Positions 27,412-36,271 of a stretch of DNA of 64,000 nucleotides are shown here, piece after piece (position 1 is the stretch's first letter; each line of letters begins with the position of its first letter). The DNA is taken from the NCBI GenBank assembly GCA_963713445.1, contig CAVQMB010000007.1, positions 95,012-159,011 on the forward strand, written 5' to 3'. A program made the translations under genes and the position numbers. Below the pieces are notes generated by a model that did not search any database, was not told the origin of the DNA, and saw only the letters and a list, made by a program, of their open reading frames with translations. The DNA is from CAVQMB01 sp963713445 (lineage in GTDB: Bacteria; Pseudomonadota; Gammaproteobacteria; Competibacterales; Competibacteraceae).

Positions 27412-28584
27412 ATGGCGCGGCATCTTCATCTCGATCCGCTGGGCGGAATCGCCGGCGACATGTTCGCGGCGGCCATGCTTGATGTGATGCCGGAGCTGGA
27501 AGATCGCGCAACCGGGCTCGCCGCGGTGCTGCTGGGGGACGAGACGAAGGTCGAGATTGCGAGGCAGTCCGTAGGTGGATTTTTTGGATGCCGCGTAAAG
27601 TCGTTGTGCAGGGAGACGGAACGCCACCGCCACCTGCGTGATATTGTCGAAATGATCGAGGCCTGTGATGCCTTGAGCGACCGTGGCCGGGCCATTGCCG
27701 TGGACATCTTCCGGCGCCTGGCCGAGGCCGAGGCCGCCGTCCACAATACCCGTGTGGACGAGGTCCATTTCCACGAGGTCGGCGCGGCCGACGCCATTCT
27801 GGATATCGCGCTGGCCGGTCTGTTGATCGATGCGGCTGATGCCCGGACCTATTCCATCGGGCCGCTTCCAATGGGCGGAGGAACGGTGCAGACGGAACAC
27901 GGTGTTATGCCGGTGCCCGCACCCGCCACCGCGAGGCTGCTGGAAGGCTTTGTGGTTCACGATGACGGCATTGGCGGTGAGCGGGTCACGCCGACCGGCG
28001 CCGCGATCCTGGCTCATCTTAAATCGCGCATGGTCGATGTGGCGCCGCCAGGTCGTTTCGGCCGCAGCGGCATGGGGTTCGGAACCCGGACGCTTCCTGA
28101 CCGCCCTAACGCGCTTCGCGTCGTGGAGATAACCGGCATCGCGGATGGCGCGACCGATTCCGCGGGAGGACGGGACACCGTCATGACGGCGACGTTCGAG
28201 GTGGACGACCAGACGCCGGAGGATCTCGCCCACGCGCTGGACCGGATCAGAGCGACGGCGGGCGTTTTGGATGTCGTTCAATACACCGCTACCGGAAAGA
28301 AAGGCCGCGTGGTCGCCTGCGTACGGGTGCTGTGCGAGCCGGCGGCGCGCGCTCAGGTTCTGGACGAAATTTTCGTTCAAACCACCACCCTCGGCATTCG
28401 CGAACAGTGGGTGGCGCGAAGCGTCCTCGGACGCAAACTGACCGGGAAAGAAGGCGTGCCCGTCAAGATCGCCGATCGCCTGGGCCGCAAGACGTGCAAG
28501 GCGGAATTTGATGTATTGACGCAGAAGGCCCACGATCATGCGTCCCGGGAGGCGTTGCGCAGACGGGTGGAACAGGATGACTGA
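27412..28584 (+). CDS. larC: LarC, nickel insertion protein for the pincer cofactor
   Basis: 390 residues in one frame. The N-terminus MARHLHLDPLGGIAGDMFAA and the motifs VDEVHFHEVGAADAILDI and GPLPMGGGTVQTEHG are hallmarks of LarC. In Lactiplantibacillus plantarum the protein is made as two pieces through a programmed frameshift (larC1/larC2); here it is a single open frame. LarC uses CTP to insert nickel into the pincer nucleotide, the last step of cofactor synthesis. It overlaps larE by eight bases. Confidence 0.92.
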   Translation: MARHLHLDPLGGIAGDMFAAAMLDVMPELEDRATGLAAVLLGDETKVEIARQSVGGFFGCRVKSLCRETERHRHLRDIVEMIEACDALSDRGRAIAVDIFRRLAEAEAAVHNTRVDEVHFHEVGAADAILDIALAGLLIDAADARTYSIGPLPMGGGTVQTEHGVMPVPAPATARLLEGFVVHDDGIGGERVTPTGAAILAHLKSRMVDVAPPGRFGRSGMGFGTRTLPDRPNALRVVEITGIADGATDSAGGRDTVMTATFEVDDQTPEDLAHALDRIRATAGVLDVVQYTATGKKGRVVACVRVLCEPAARAQVLDEIFVQTTTLGIREQWVARSVLGRKLTGKEGVPVKIADRLGRKTCKAEFDVLTQKAHDHASREALRRRVEQDD

Positions 28585-29365
28585 AGCGCGAAATGAAGTG
28601 CTGGCCGACGTGTTGCGGCGCATCGATCGGCCGGCGATCGCCGTCAGTGGCGGTGTCGACAGCATGACACTGGCTGCGTTTGCTCATGAATTGCTGCCGG
28701 CCGTCACCATGGTGCACGCAATCTCGCCCGCGGTGCCCGAAAGCGCGACAAGCCGGGTGAAGCAGTTCGCCGCCGAGCGTGGCTGGGGGCTCCGCCTGGT
28801 TGATGCCCGCGAGTTCGAGGATGCCCGCTACCTCGCCAATCCGGCCAATCGCTGTTTTTTCTGCAAGACCAATCTGTACGGTACGATGGCGCGAGTGGCC
28901 GGTGGCACATTGGTGTCCGGCACCAATCTCGATGATCTGTCGGATTGGCGGCCCGGACTGCAGGCGGCCAAGGACTATGCTGTGCGCCATCCGTTCGTGG
29001 CTGCCCGTTTCACGAAGAGCGATGTCAGAGCGTTGGCGGCGCGGTTGGATCTTGGCGAAATCGCGGAATTGCCCGCCTCGCCCTGTCTTTCAAGCCGCAT
29101 CGAAACGGGTCTCATGATCGAGTCTGCCATGCTGCGACGGGTCGACGCCGTTGAGTCTCACGTGCGAGCTGCCTTTGGCGTCGCCACGGTGCGTTGTCGC
29201 AGGCGGGCAGGCGGGTTCGTGCTGGAACTCGACCCCGCGACGCTCGCGGCAATGGGGGAGGGCCAGCGCGAAGCGATGGCCGCCGACATATCGGCAATTG
29301 CCGGCGAGCGCGTGGCGCTCGAGCCCTATCGCCGTGGTAGTGCATTTTTGCGGGGCGTCCAATGA
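28577..29365 (+). CDS. larE: LarE, ATP-dependent sulfur insertase for the pincer cofactor
   Basis: 262 residues from ATG 28577, which overlaps the larC stop; the frame is open upstream to 28538. A PP-loop for AMP formation is clear (AVSGGVDSMT, residues 22-31). Three cysteines stand out: Cys93 and Cys96 in NRCFFCKTNL, and Cys170 in PASPCLSSRI. LarE of L. plantarum sacrifices a cysteine at the last position. LarE of Thermotoga maritima instead uses three cysteines to hold a [4Fe-4S] cluster that accepts sulfide. The three-cysteine pattern here suggests the cluster-dependent type, as an inference. The enzyme turns the two carboxylates of the precursor into thiocarboxylates. Confidence 0.9.
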   Translation: MTEARNEVLADVLRRIDRPAIAVSGGVDSMTLAAFAHELLPAVTMVHAISPAVPESATSRVKQFAAERGWGLRLVDAREFEDARYLANPANRCFFCKTNLYGTMARVAGGTLVSGTNLDDLSDWRPGLQAAKDYAVRHPFVAARFTKSDVRALAARLDLGEIAELPASPCLSSRIETGLMIESAMLRRVDAVESHVRAAFGVATVRCRRRAGGFVLELDPATLAAMGEGQREAMAADISAIAGERVALEPYRRGSAFLRGVQ

Positions 29366-30018
29366 GCACCGCCAGGGACGCCGAGATCAATTTCGACTGG
29401 GGACGCGCCGAGCGGATCGGCCTCAGTGAAACGGTTTTGAGTGAAGGCAAGTCGCCCGGGCAACTGCAAGCTATCGCCGAAGCGGTGAGGGCACGCAACG
29501 CGCGCTGCCTGTTCACCCGCCTGTCGCCAGAAGGCGCGGCCACACTCGGTGATATCGACTACCATGAGCTTTCCCGTACCGGGATTGTCGGTAAAAGTGA
29601 GCAGCCAGCGGGTGTCGCGCGGGTCTGCATCGTCACCGCCGGCACATCGGATGCGCCCGCCGCCTGGGAAGCGGCCCGAACCCTCGCCTTCCATGGTCAT
29701 GGCGCCAGCACGATATTCGATGTCGGGGTGGCCGGTCTGCACCGGCTCTTGAACAGGCTCGGCGATATCGCGCGGCATGAGGTCATCATCGTCGTGGCGG
29801 GTATGGATGCGGCGCTCGCCACCGTGGTCGCCGGTCAGGTGGGCTCGCCCGTGATTGGTGTGCCCACCTCTATTGGATACGGTGCCGCCCGGGATGGTAC
29901 AGCGGCGCTGAATGCCATGCTGGCAAGCTGCGCCGCTGGGCTCACCGTGGTCAACATCGACAATGGCTTCGGCGCCGCCTGCGCCGCTATCCGGCATCTG
30001 GCACGCGCGGGCCTATGA
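29362..30018 (+). CDS. larB: LarB, pyridinium-3,5-biscarboxylic acid mononucleotide synthase
   Basis: 218 residues. The C-terminal two thirds form an AIR-carboxylase-like domain: CIVTAGTSDAPAAWEAART, GVPTSIGYGA, and LASCAAGLTVVNIDNGFGAA with Cys190, the likely nucleophilic cysteine. LarB carboxylates and hydrolyses nicotinic acid adenine dinucleotide, the first step of cofactor synthesis. Its start overlaps the larE stop (ATGA). The order larA-C-E-B is compact, with no transporter or larR-type regulator. The frmB-cytochrome side and a convergent oxidase gene bound the operon. Confidence 0.9.
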   Translation: MSTARDAEINFDWGRAERIGLSETVLSEGKSPGQLQAIAEAVRARNARCLFTRLSPEGAATLGDIDYHELSRTGIVGKSEQPAGVARVCIVTAGTSDAPAAWEAARTLAFHGHGASTIFDVGVAGLHRLLNRLGDIARHEVIIVVAGMDAALATVVAGQVGSPVIGVPTSIGYGAARDGTAALNAMLASCAAGLTVVNIDNGFGAACAAIRHLARAGL

Positions 30019-30045
30019 GTCGTGGGCCGGGCACCGGCTGCGGGC

Positions 30046-31146
30046 TTATCTCACACTAACCCGAATCCGCTGTACCGCGTTGTTCCCCATCCCCTGGTAA
30101 TTCCACGGTGCTTCGTCGGGCTGCACATCCCCTGCGGCGTCGGTTGCCCGGCAGGCGAGTTCGTGTTCACCGGGGCTAGCGTCCCACTCAAACGACCATC
30201 CCCGCCACGCGAAGTCACCAGCGGAGTCGCTGAGTCTCGCTTCCCGCCAGCGGCCGTCCACGGCGACTTCGACCCGCTCGACGGGTCCGCTGCCCGACCA
30301 GGCGCGACCGGCGAGGGTAATATGGCCGGAATCGACGACGCGGTGGCGGGAGAAGAACTCGGGTATTCCCGGCGGAATCATCAGTGCGCGCACCCTGATC
30401 CTCTGAACGGCCTCGCCGGGATCGTCGGCGTCCTTCTGATAGTGATAGGCGACGGCCTGCTGGAAGCCGGCGAAAGGTTCCGTTACGACCTCGATCGCGG
30501 TCAGCCATTTCACGCTTGTCATGCCGTACCAGCCGGGAACGACCAGGCGCAGCGGGGATCCGTGCTGCGGTTCGAGCGGCCGGCCGTTCATCTCGTAGGC
30601 GAGCAGCACCTCGGCCCGGGTTGCCTCGGACACTGACAGGCTGCGCGCATAGGTTTGTTCTTCGTCGCCCTGGATGCCGCGGTCGGCGCCGTGGAACACC
30701 ACTTCGATCGCCTCGGAATCAAGGCCGGCTTCCTGGAGCAAAGGCCGCAGCGGGGTCCCCGTCCATTCGGCGGTACCGATCGCCTCGCCCAGCCACGGCA
30801 CGCTGACGGGGCGCGGGCTCAACAGGCCGCGCTCGTTCCCGGCGCATTCCAGGGTGACTGGTAAGGTTCGCCGGGGCAGTGCGCGGATGTCGTCTAGGGT
30901 CAGTTCCATCGGTGTGCGCAGACGCCCGCCGATTCGAAGGCGCCAGCTCGTGGGGTCTATTTGCGGAATGTCCCAGTGGACGAGGAGAAAGTGCAGTCCG
31001 GTTGGCGTAAGGTCGTAACGCATCGCCTCGAGTGGCATGCCCCGATTGCGAAACGCAAGCTGCAGTTCCTCCGGCAGCAGGGGGCCGTCGGTCGGCTCCA
31101 ACGCGTGCGGTGTTGCGGTAAAATCAACATCACTATTCGTGGCCAT
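30046..31146 (-). CDS. Sulfite-oxidase-family molybdopterin oxidoreductase
   Basis: 366 residues from ATG 31146, preceded by GGAGGAG; the frame extends upstream to 31182. The oxidoreductase molybdopterin domain holds the molybdenum ligand Cys101 in VTLECAGNERG, then HGADRGIQGDEEQTYARSL and RLVVPGWYGMTSVKWLT. A C-terminal Mo-co dimerisation domain follows (ITLAGRAWSGSGPVERVEV, then ATDAAGDVQP). No Tat or Sec signal is seen, unlike periplasmic SorA/YedY, so a cytoplasmic location is likely. The substrate may be sulfite, but many family members have other roles. No haem domain or cytochrome subunit is adjacent. It converges with larB. Confidence 0.82.
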   Translation of the reverse strand: MATNSDVDFTATPHALEPTDGPLLPEELQLAFRNRGMPLEAMRYDLTPTGLHFLLVHWDIPQIDPTSWRLRIGGRLRTPMELTLDDIRALPRRTLPVTLECAGNERGLLSPRPVSVPWLGEAIGTAEWTGTPLRPLLQEAGLDSEAIEVVFHGADRGIQGDEEQTYARSLSVSEATRAEVLLAYEMNGRPLEPQHGSPLRLVVPGWYGMTSVKWLTAIEVVTEPFAGFQQAVAYHYQKDADDPGEAVQRIRVRALMIPPGIPEFFSRHRVVDSGHITLAGRAWSGSGPVERVEVAVDGRWREARLSDSAGDFAWRGWSFEWDASPGEHELACRATDAAGDVQPDEAPWNYQGMGNNAVQRIRVSVR

Positions 31147-31375
31147 GATCTCCTCCGCATGTCTCCATCGATGGGCCGCCACGGACAGGTCATGCCGGGC
31201 ACGGGCTATCGCTGACGGCCTTTGCCTGCCAGTATTCCATCGACGACAGGATACGCTCGGGAGCGGTGTTACGCGACCGGGCGTGCTTGCCAGGGGTGGG
31301 TTGCAATAGCCCGCGGCGTTGCCAATGGCGGCCGGCTAACTGTAACCAGCCAATCTAAGAAGCACTGGCCTCAGG

Positions 31376-31405
31376 ACGGCGTTTCAAGGGCATTTGAAAC
31401 GCCGT
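31376..31405. other. Perfect 12-bp stem hairpin downstream of katG
   Basis: ACGGCGTTTCAA (31376-31387) and TTGAAACGCCGT (31394-31405) are perfect inverted copies around a six-base loop. It lies about 90 bases past the katG stop, in the 31147-31493 gap where no gene is seen. There is no T-run on either side, so it may stabilise the katG transcript end or act as a factor-independent pause. This gap otherwise holds the promoter of the sulfite-oxidase-like gene. Confidence 0.5.
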
Positions 31406-31493
31406 ACCTGTTGTCGCAAATGGCCGGCGCACGGCGGCCGCCAGATCTCGACCATCCGATGCCAGGTTACGGCTGCGCGCCGGGGCCTATTCG

Positions 31494-33716
31494 TCAGGAT
31501 AGGGCAAGGTCGAAGCGATCGGCGTTCATGACCTTGTTCCAGGCCGCCACGAAGTCGGCCACGAATTTTTGCTGCGCGTCGTCGGAGCCATAGACTTCCG
31601 CAATGGCGCGCAGTTGCGCGTTCGAGCCGAAGATGAGGTCGACCCGGGTGCCGGTCCACTTCAGTTCACCCGTTTTTCGGTCGCGCAGTTCGAACACATC
31701 CTGGTCGGCCGAGGTCGCCTTCCACGCCATGCCCATGTCGAGCAGGTTGACGAAGAAGTCGTTGGAGAGGGTCTCCGGCCGCCTGGTGAAGACGCCGTGT
31801 TGGGACTGCCCGTGGTTCGCACCCAGGACGCGCAGGCCGCCGATGAGAACCGTCATCTCCGGTGCGGTCAGCGTCAGCAATTGCGCCTTGTCGATCAGCA
31901 GTTCCTCCGCTGAAACGGCATATTTGGCCTTTTGGTAGTTGCGGAACCCGTCCGCGACCGGCTCGAGCACGGCGAAGGCGTCGACGTCGGTCTGCTCCTG
32001 GGTCGCGTCGGTGCGGCCCGGCGTGAAGGGAACCTCGACGTCTTGCCCGGCCTTCCTCGCGGCCTGCTCGACGGCGGCTGATCCGCCGAGGACGATCAGA
32101 TCGGCAAGCGAGACGTTCTTGCCACCGGACGCGGAGGCGTTGAACGCGTCCTGAACGCCCGCAAGGGTTTCGAGTACTTGCGCCAGTTGGGCCGGTTGGT
32201 TGACCTCCCAATCCTTCTGCGGACTAAGCCGGATGCGTGCCCCGTTCGCTCCACCGCGCTTGTCGGAGCCGCGGAAGGTCGCCGCCGAGGCCCAGGCGGT
32301 CGCGACCAGTTGGGAAACGGATAGGCCCGATGCGAGGATCCTGGCCTTGAGGTCGGCGATGTCCTTGGCGTCGATCGGCTTGTGATCGACGGCGGGGACC
32401 GGATCCTGCCACAGCAGTTCCTCCGCCGGAACCTCCGGGCCGAGATAGCGCGAGCGCGGGCCCATGTCGCGGTGGGTCAGCTTGTACCACGCCCGGGCAA
32501 AGGCATCCGCGAACTCGTCCGGATTCTCGTGGAAGCGCCGCGAAAGCTTCTCGTAGGCCGGGTCGAACCGCAGGGAGAGGTCGGTGGTCAGCATGGTCGG
32601 CTTGCGATGCTTGGACGGGTCTTGCGCATACGGCACCGATTCCGGGGCATCCTTCGCCACCCATTGGTACGCACCGGCTGGGCTCTTGGTCAGTTCCCAT
32701 TCGTAGCCGAACAGGTTCTCGAAGAAGTGGTTGCTCCACTTGGTTGGCGTTTGGGTCCAGGTGACTTCCGGGCCGCCGCCGATGGTGTCATCGCCCATGC
32801 CGCTGCCGAAGCTGCTCTTCCAACCTAGACCCTGCTGCTCGAGGCTGGCGGCTTCGGGCTCCGGCCCTACCAGCGACGCATCGCCGGCGCCATGGCTCTT
32901 GCCGAAGGTGTGACCGCCGGCGATGAGCGCGACGGTCTCCTCGTCGTTCATGGCCATGCGGGCGAAGGTCTCGCGGATGTCCCTGGCGGCAGCGACCGGG
33001 TCCGGTTCGCCGTTCGGGCCTTCCGGGTTCACATAGATCAGACCCATCTGTACGGCCGCGAGGGGATTTTCGAGATCCCGGTCACCGCTGTAACGCTTGT
33101 CGCCAAGCCAGCTATCCTCGGCGCCCCAGTAGGTGTCCTCGTCGGGCTCCCAGACATCGGCGCGGCCGCCGCCGAAGCCGAAGGTCTTGAAGCCCATCGA
33201 CTCCAGCGCGACGTTGCCGGCGAGGATTATCAGGTCGGCCCAGGAGATCTTGTCGCCGTATTTCTGCTTGACCGGCCAGAGCAGCCGGCGCGCCTTGTCG
33301 AGGTTCACGTTGTCCGGCCAACTGTTGAGCGGCGCGAAGCGCTGCAGGCCGGCACCGGCACCACCGCGGCCGTCGCCGATGCGGTAGGTACCGGCGCTGT
33401 GCCATGCCATCCGGATGAAGAGCGGCCCGTAGTGGCCGAAATCCGCCGGCCACCAGCTCTGCGAGTCCGTCATCAGCCCGTGGAGGTCCTGCTTCAGGGC
33501 CTTAAGGTCGAGCTTCTTGAACGCTTCCGCGTAATTGAACGCCTCACCCATGGGATTGGACAGGGAAGAGTTCCGGTGCAGCATCTTGAGGTTTAACTGG
33601 TTCGGCCACCAGTCACGGTTGGACTGACCGCCAACGGTCGTGTGGTGCATGAACGGGCATTTGTCAGCGTTCTCGCCAGTACTTTCGGTGGTCGCCTGCG
33701 TTGGGGTTTCGGACAT
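31494..33716 (-). CDS. katG: Catalase-peroxidase KatG
   Basis: 740 residues, full length for the bacterial two-domain enzyme. The distal pocket RMAWHSAGTYRIGDGRGG carries Arg102, Trp105 and His106. IYVNPEGPNG supplies the Tyr of the Met-Tyr-Trp cross-link. ALIAGGHTFGKSHGA holds the proximal haem His. The second, haem-less domain occupies the C-terminal half. It removes H2O2 in the cytoplasm. The N-terminus CPFMHHTTVGGQSNRDWWPN is typical. It stands alone with its own upstream region of about 360 bases. H2O2 detoxification would suit a host with several flavin oxidases. Confidence 0.97.
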   Translation of the reverse strand: MSETPTQATTESTGENADKCPFMHHTTVGGQSNRDWWPNQLNLKMLHRNSSLSNPMGEAFNYAEAFKKLDLKALKQDLHGLMTDSQSWWPADFGHYGPLFIRMAWHSAGTYRIGDGRGGAGAGLQRFAPLNSWPDNVNLDKARRLLWPVKQKYGDKISWADLIILAGNVALESMGFKTFGFGGGRADVWEPDEDTYWGAEDSWLGDKRYSGDRDLENPLAAVQMGLIYVNPEGPNGEPDPVAAARDIRETFARMAMNDEETVALIAGGHTFGKSHGAGDASLVGPEPEAASLEQQGLGWKSSFGSGMGDDTIGGGPEVTWTQTPTKWSNHFFENLFGYEWELTKSPAGAYQWVAKDAPESVPYAQDPSKHRKPTMLTTDLSLRFDPAYEKLSRRFHENPDEFADAFARAWYKLTHRDMGPRSRYLGPEVPAEELLWQDPVPAVDHKPIDAKDIADLKARILASGLSVSQLVATAWASAATFRGSDKRGGANGARIRLSPQKDWEVNQPAQLAQVLETLAGVQDAFNASASGGKNVSLADLIVLGGSAAVEQAARKAGQDVEVPFTPGRTDATQEQTDVDAFAVLEPVADGFRNYQKAKYAVSAEELLIDKAQLLTLTAPEMTVLIGGLRVLGANHGQSQHGVFTRRPETLSNDFFVNLLDMGMAWKATSADQDVFELRDRKTGELKWTGTRVDLIFGSNAQLRAIAEVYGSDDAQQKFVADFVAAWNKVMNADRFDLALS

Positions 33717-34078
33717 GGCTGGTCTCCATAAACAGGGTTAGGCATTCACCGCGCCGGAACGCGTGTAACCGGAAATTCCACCGCTACCCGGATGGATCGA
33801 TCCGAAGTCCTATTAAATATTTCACCCTGCACCTCACTGTGTAAAATTGATTATGTGAATCATGGTGATTGAAATAGCCTATCCGTTTTATGAGGCATTC
33901 CGCTGCACGTCGGTATCTGCATCCGCGTGGGGACTTGCCACGGAGGCGGTATCGCATTCACCTTATGGTTTCGAACGGTGCAACGCCTGGAGTTCCATCG
34001 ACCTTCCGATAGTGCCCTCGTGGGTCTGTATTCCGCGACGGGTCATCGCAGCTCTTCAGTGCATCTTGGCGCTAAGAT
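33717..34078. other. katG upstream region
   Basis: No gene is supported. AT-rich patches at 33810-33880 (for example ATTAAATATTTCACCC and AAATTGATTATGTG) are likely promoter DNA for katG. A short palindrome, ATAGCCTAT, lies near 33877, but it does not have the four-element spacing of a classical OxyR site. Confidence 0.4.
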
Positions 34079-35257
34079 CTATTTTTCCCATTGGTAGATA
34101 TATCTGACACATCCGTCTGCCGTGGTGGCCTTTATCTGGAATTGTTCGTGGTCGTTGCCATATCCACTCCCAGGCGCCGATAACACCCCTTTCCAGCGCA
34201 CGGACTTTTCGCCATTCCAGCGGATCCTCAACGCCCCGGTAATGTCTTTGGCGCTGCTCGCCCCACCGCATTTGGTCGTGGCGTCATCCATATAGATGTT
34301 CAGATAGCCATTACCTGAGATGGTGAAGTGGCCCGTCAAGGCCGCGGTCATGGGGTATTTCCTGCCAGGCTCCAGATATTGCGGCGGGTTTGACCAGTTT
34401 CCGGTAACCGAATAACGCCAATAGGGTTTCGAGCATTTTGGCTTGCTCTCGGAAAGGGTAAATGCCCCCGCTGAGAGGCTCAAGCTGGTGACATAACACT
34501 CGTGGTCATTGATGTGCGGGTCGACCCAGACGATCTTGTTCACCATTGTCCAGTGACCACCCTTGGGTTTGGCGGCCGCTTTCCCGGCTTGCGATTTGGC
34601 ACGCTGCGGCGCGGACGTACGCTTTGGTACGGCGATTTTTGTGGCATTCGCACCAGGCAATTGAGAATAGGCCTCGACCAGCGGAGCCAGCGCGCGATAC
34701 CGGTTCCGCATGTCGTGAATCGCCGGCCGGATGGACTTTCTTTCGTCTTCGATAAGGCGGATGAGCTTGTCGACCTTTTTGACGCGCCGATTGTCTTTCT
34801 CGATGACTTTCATGTTCTTTGACAGGGCAATCGCGAACGGATCGAGGATCCCTGGCCGAGGCCGGAGCCTGATAATCAATTCCATAACGGTATCGCGAAT
34901 TTGCTGTTTGGATGCCGTCCTGCGCTGGTGCTGCAGCTTTTTCAAAGCCTGGCTCATGCTGTCCCACGCAGCACGGCGTTCCTGGAGCATGACCTGCAGT
35001 CGTTGCTGGTAGGTTCTGACCGGATTGGAGGTCAGGCGCCCACCCTGCTCGAGGGTCTTGCGCAGGTCTTCAATATTCCAGCCCACGACCTTGTAGTCGT
35101 TGCGCCAACCATCGGGATTTTGCAGCGATTTCTGCAAGGTCCTGTCGATGCGTTTGACGATATAGTCGACATGCTCCTGTTGGCTGGCGAGGGCCGTCGC
35201 GGGCAAAACGGCGAGAAAAACGATCGCCAGAAACGAGCTGAATGTTGAGAGCTTCAT
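34079..35257 (-). CDS. Secreted two-part protein of unknown function with helical N-terminal region
   Basis: 392 residues with a signal peptide (LAIVFLAVLPATALA, then SQQEH). Residues 30-205 are rich in Lys, Arg, Gln and Leu and probably form long helices (HVDYIVKRIDRTLQKSLQN, then DKLIRLIEDERKSIRPAI). A basic Ala/Lys/Pro linker follows at about 210-235. A C-terminal domain of about 150 residues with four cysteines (HECYVTSL, PKCSKPYW, TKCGGASS, DGCVRYIY) could hold two disulfides and looks like a beta-sandwich. I do not recognise the family. It is the first of five minus-strand exported or membrane proteins. Confidence 0.65.
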   Translation of the reverse strand: MKLSTFSSFLAIVFLAVLPATALASQQEHVDYIVKRIDRTLQKSLQNPDGWRNDYKVVGWNIEDLRKTLEQGGRLTSNPVRTYQQRLQVMLQERRAAWDSMSQALKKLQHQRRTASKQQIRDTVMELIIRLRPRPGILDPFAIALSKNMKVIEKDNRRVKKVDKLIRLIEDERKSIRPAIHDMRNRYRALAPLVEAYSQLPGANATKIAVPKRTSAPQRAKSQAGKAAAKPKGGHWTMVNKIVWVDPHINDHECYVTSLSLSAGAFTLSESKPKCSKPYWRYSVTGNWSNPPQYLEPGRKYPMTAALTGHFTISGNGYLNIYMDDATTKCGGASSAKDITGALRIRWNGEKSVRWKGVLSAPGSGYGNDHEQFQIKATTADGCVRYIYQWEK

Positions 35258-35342
35258 AATTTCGATCCTTTAATCAGCCATGTCCGTTGTCAGGGCGTCC
35301 TGGCTTTTGGCATGGGAGCCTCTGAGGCAAGAGTTCGAGCGA

Positions 35343-36074
35343 CTATTTACTTTTGGTCTCCGTGTGGCGGTTCAGATATTTCGCATAGCGTGCCGCGAGC
35401 TTGACGCCGTTGCGGTCGAGGGATCGCAGGATTTCAACGATCTCCTCGTCATAGCCGCTGTCAGCGATGCTAAGCTTTCTTCCGTCCTTGAGGACCAATT
35501 CCATGCCCGTGCGGTCGCGCGCCAGAAGCAGCGCCCCGGCGCCTCCGTACTGGCCCTTCGAGATCATGAAGGGGGCCAGGAGATAGAGCCATTTCGGCAA
35601 GCCGCGCCGATAGCGGCGCACGGCCTTGATCGTATCGAAGGGGACATCGCGCCGGGAGAATGCGGAGGAGATCACAAGCTTGTCGGGCTTGATCAGAATC
35701 CAGTAGCTGGCGTGAAGCGCACCGATGATCCAAAAGCTCGAACAAATCAGAGCCATGGGCCACAACACAACGGATGAAGGGTGGATCGCGCCCCACCTGG
35801 GTTCGCTAATCGTGGCCCAGATCGGCCACGCAAAGAACAGGGACGACAGGATAAAGCCGATCCAGTCCGGAGCGACCTGAGATTGTCCCGCATCATATTG
35901 CAATGCGCCTGCCGGAACCCTGACGGCCGGCAGGTAGATATAGATGGCGAGCGATCCCGCGAACAGCAAGGCGCCAAGCACATACCGGTCATATCCGATC
36001 ATGGTCAGCGCCACGATCAGCACCGCCATGACGACGATTCGTCGGAGGAATTCCCTTCGGCCTGATTTCGTCAC
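35343..36074 (-). CDS. Membrane protein with four predicted helices and a C-terminal cytoplasmic (PH-like) part
   Basis: 243 residues from a GTG at 36074. The open frame upstream runs through the repeat element, so I do not use ATG 36227. A basic N-terminus (VTKSGRREFLRRI) is followed by hydrophobic segments VVMAVLIVALTMIG, YVLGALLFAGSLAIYIYL, WIGFILSSLFFAWPIWA and VVLWPMALICSSFWIIGAL. A PH-like tail follows (ILIKPDKLVISSAFSRRDVP, MELVLKDGRKLSIADSG). Function unknown. The start lies just downstream of one of the shared upstream repeats. Confidence 0.6.
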   Translation of the reverse strand: MTKSGRREFLRRIVVMAVLIVALTMIGYDRYVLGALLFAGSLAIYIYLPAVRVPAGALQYDAGQSQVAPDWIGFILSSLFFAWPIWATISEPRWGAIHPSSVVLWPMALICSSFWIIGALHASYWILIKPDKLVISSAFSRRDVPFDTIKAVRRYRRGLPKWLYLLAPFMISKGQYGGAGALLLARDRTGMELVLKDGRKLSIADSGYDEEIVEILRSLDRNGVKLAARYAKYLNRHTETKSK

Positions 36075-36111
36075 GGAACGACATCCCTGATGGACAAACC
36101 GAAAGGGATGA

Positions 36112-36213
36112 TAACCGACATCCCTGATGGAATGGACAAAAGGCGCTTGCGGGGTTGGTCTTAGCGGCGTGATGCGGTGTTGCTGAGGGGGTGAAATCGC
36201 GCCCCGATCGGCC
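36112..36213 (-). repeat. Shared upstream element, copy A
   Basis: This stretch and 39295-39391 share about 85 percent of bases over 100 positions, from TAACCGACAT to CGATCGGC. A second short copy of CGACATCCCTGATGGA lies at 36079-36094. The element sits 38 bases upstream of the GTG start at 36074, with respect to the minus strand. Confidence 0.6.
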
Positions 36214-36271
36214 TGAAAGCTGCCCACAATCAGCGTTCAGCGAGGAATTTGGCGGCATTGCCGCTGACGTT

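Noticed and set aside
33870..33885. ATAGCCTAT as an OxyR site for katG
   Set aside because: A single short palindrome lacks the four regularly spaced ATAG/CTAT elements expected of OxyR binding.
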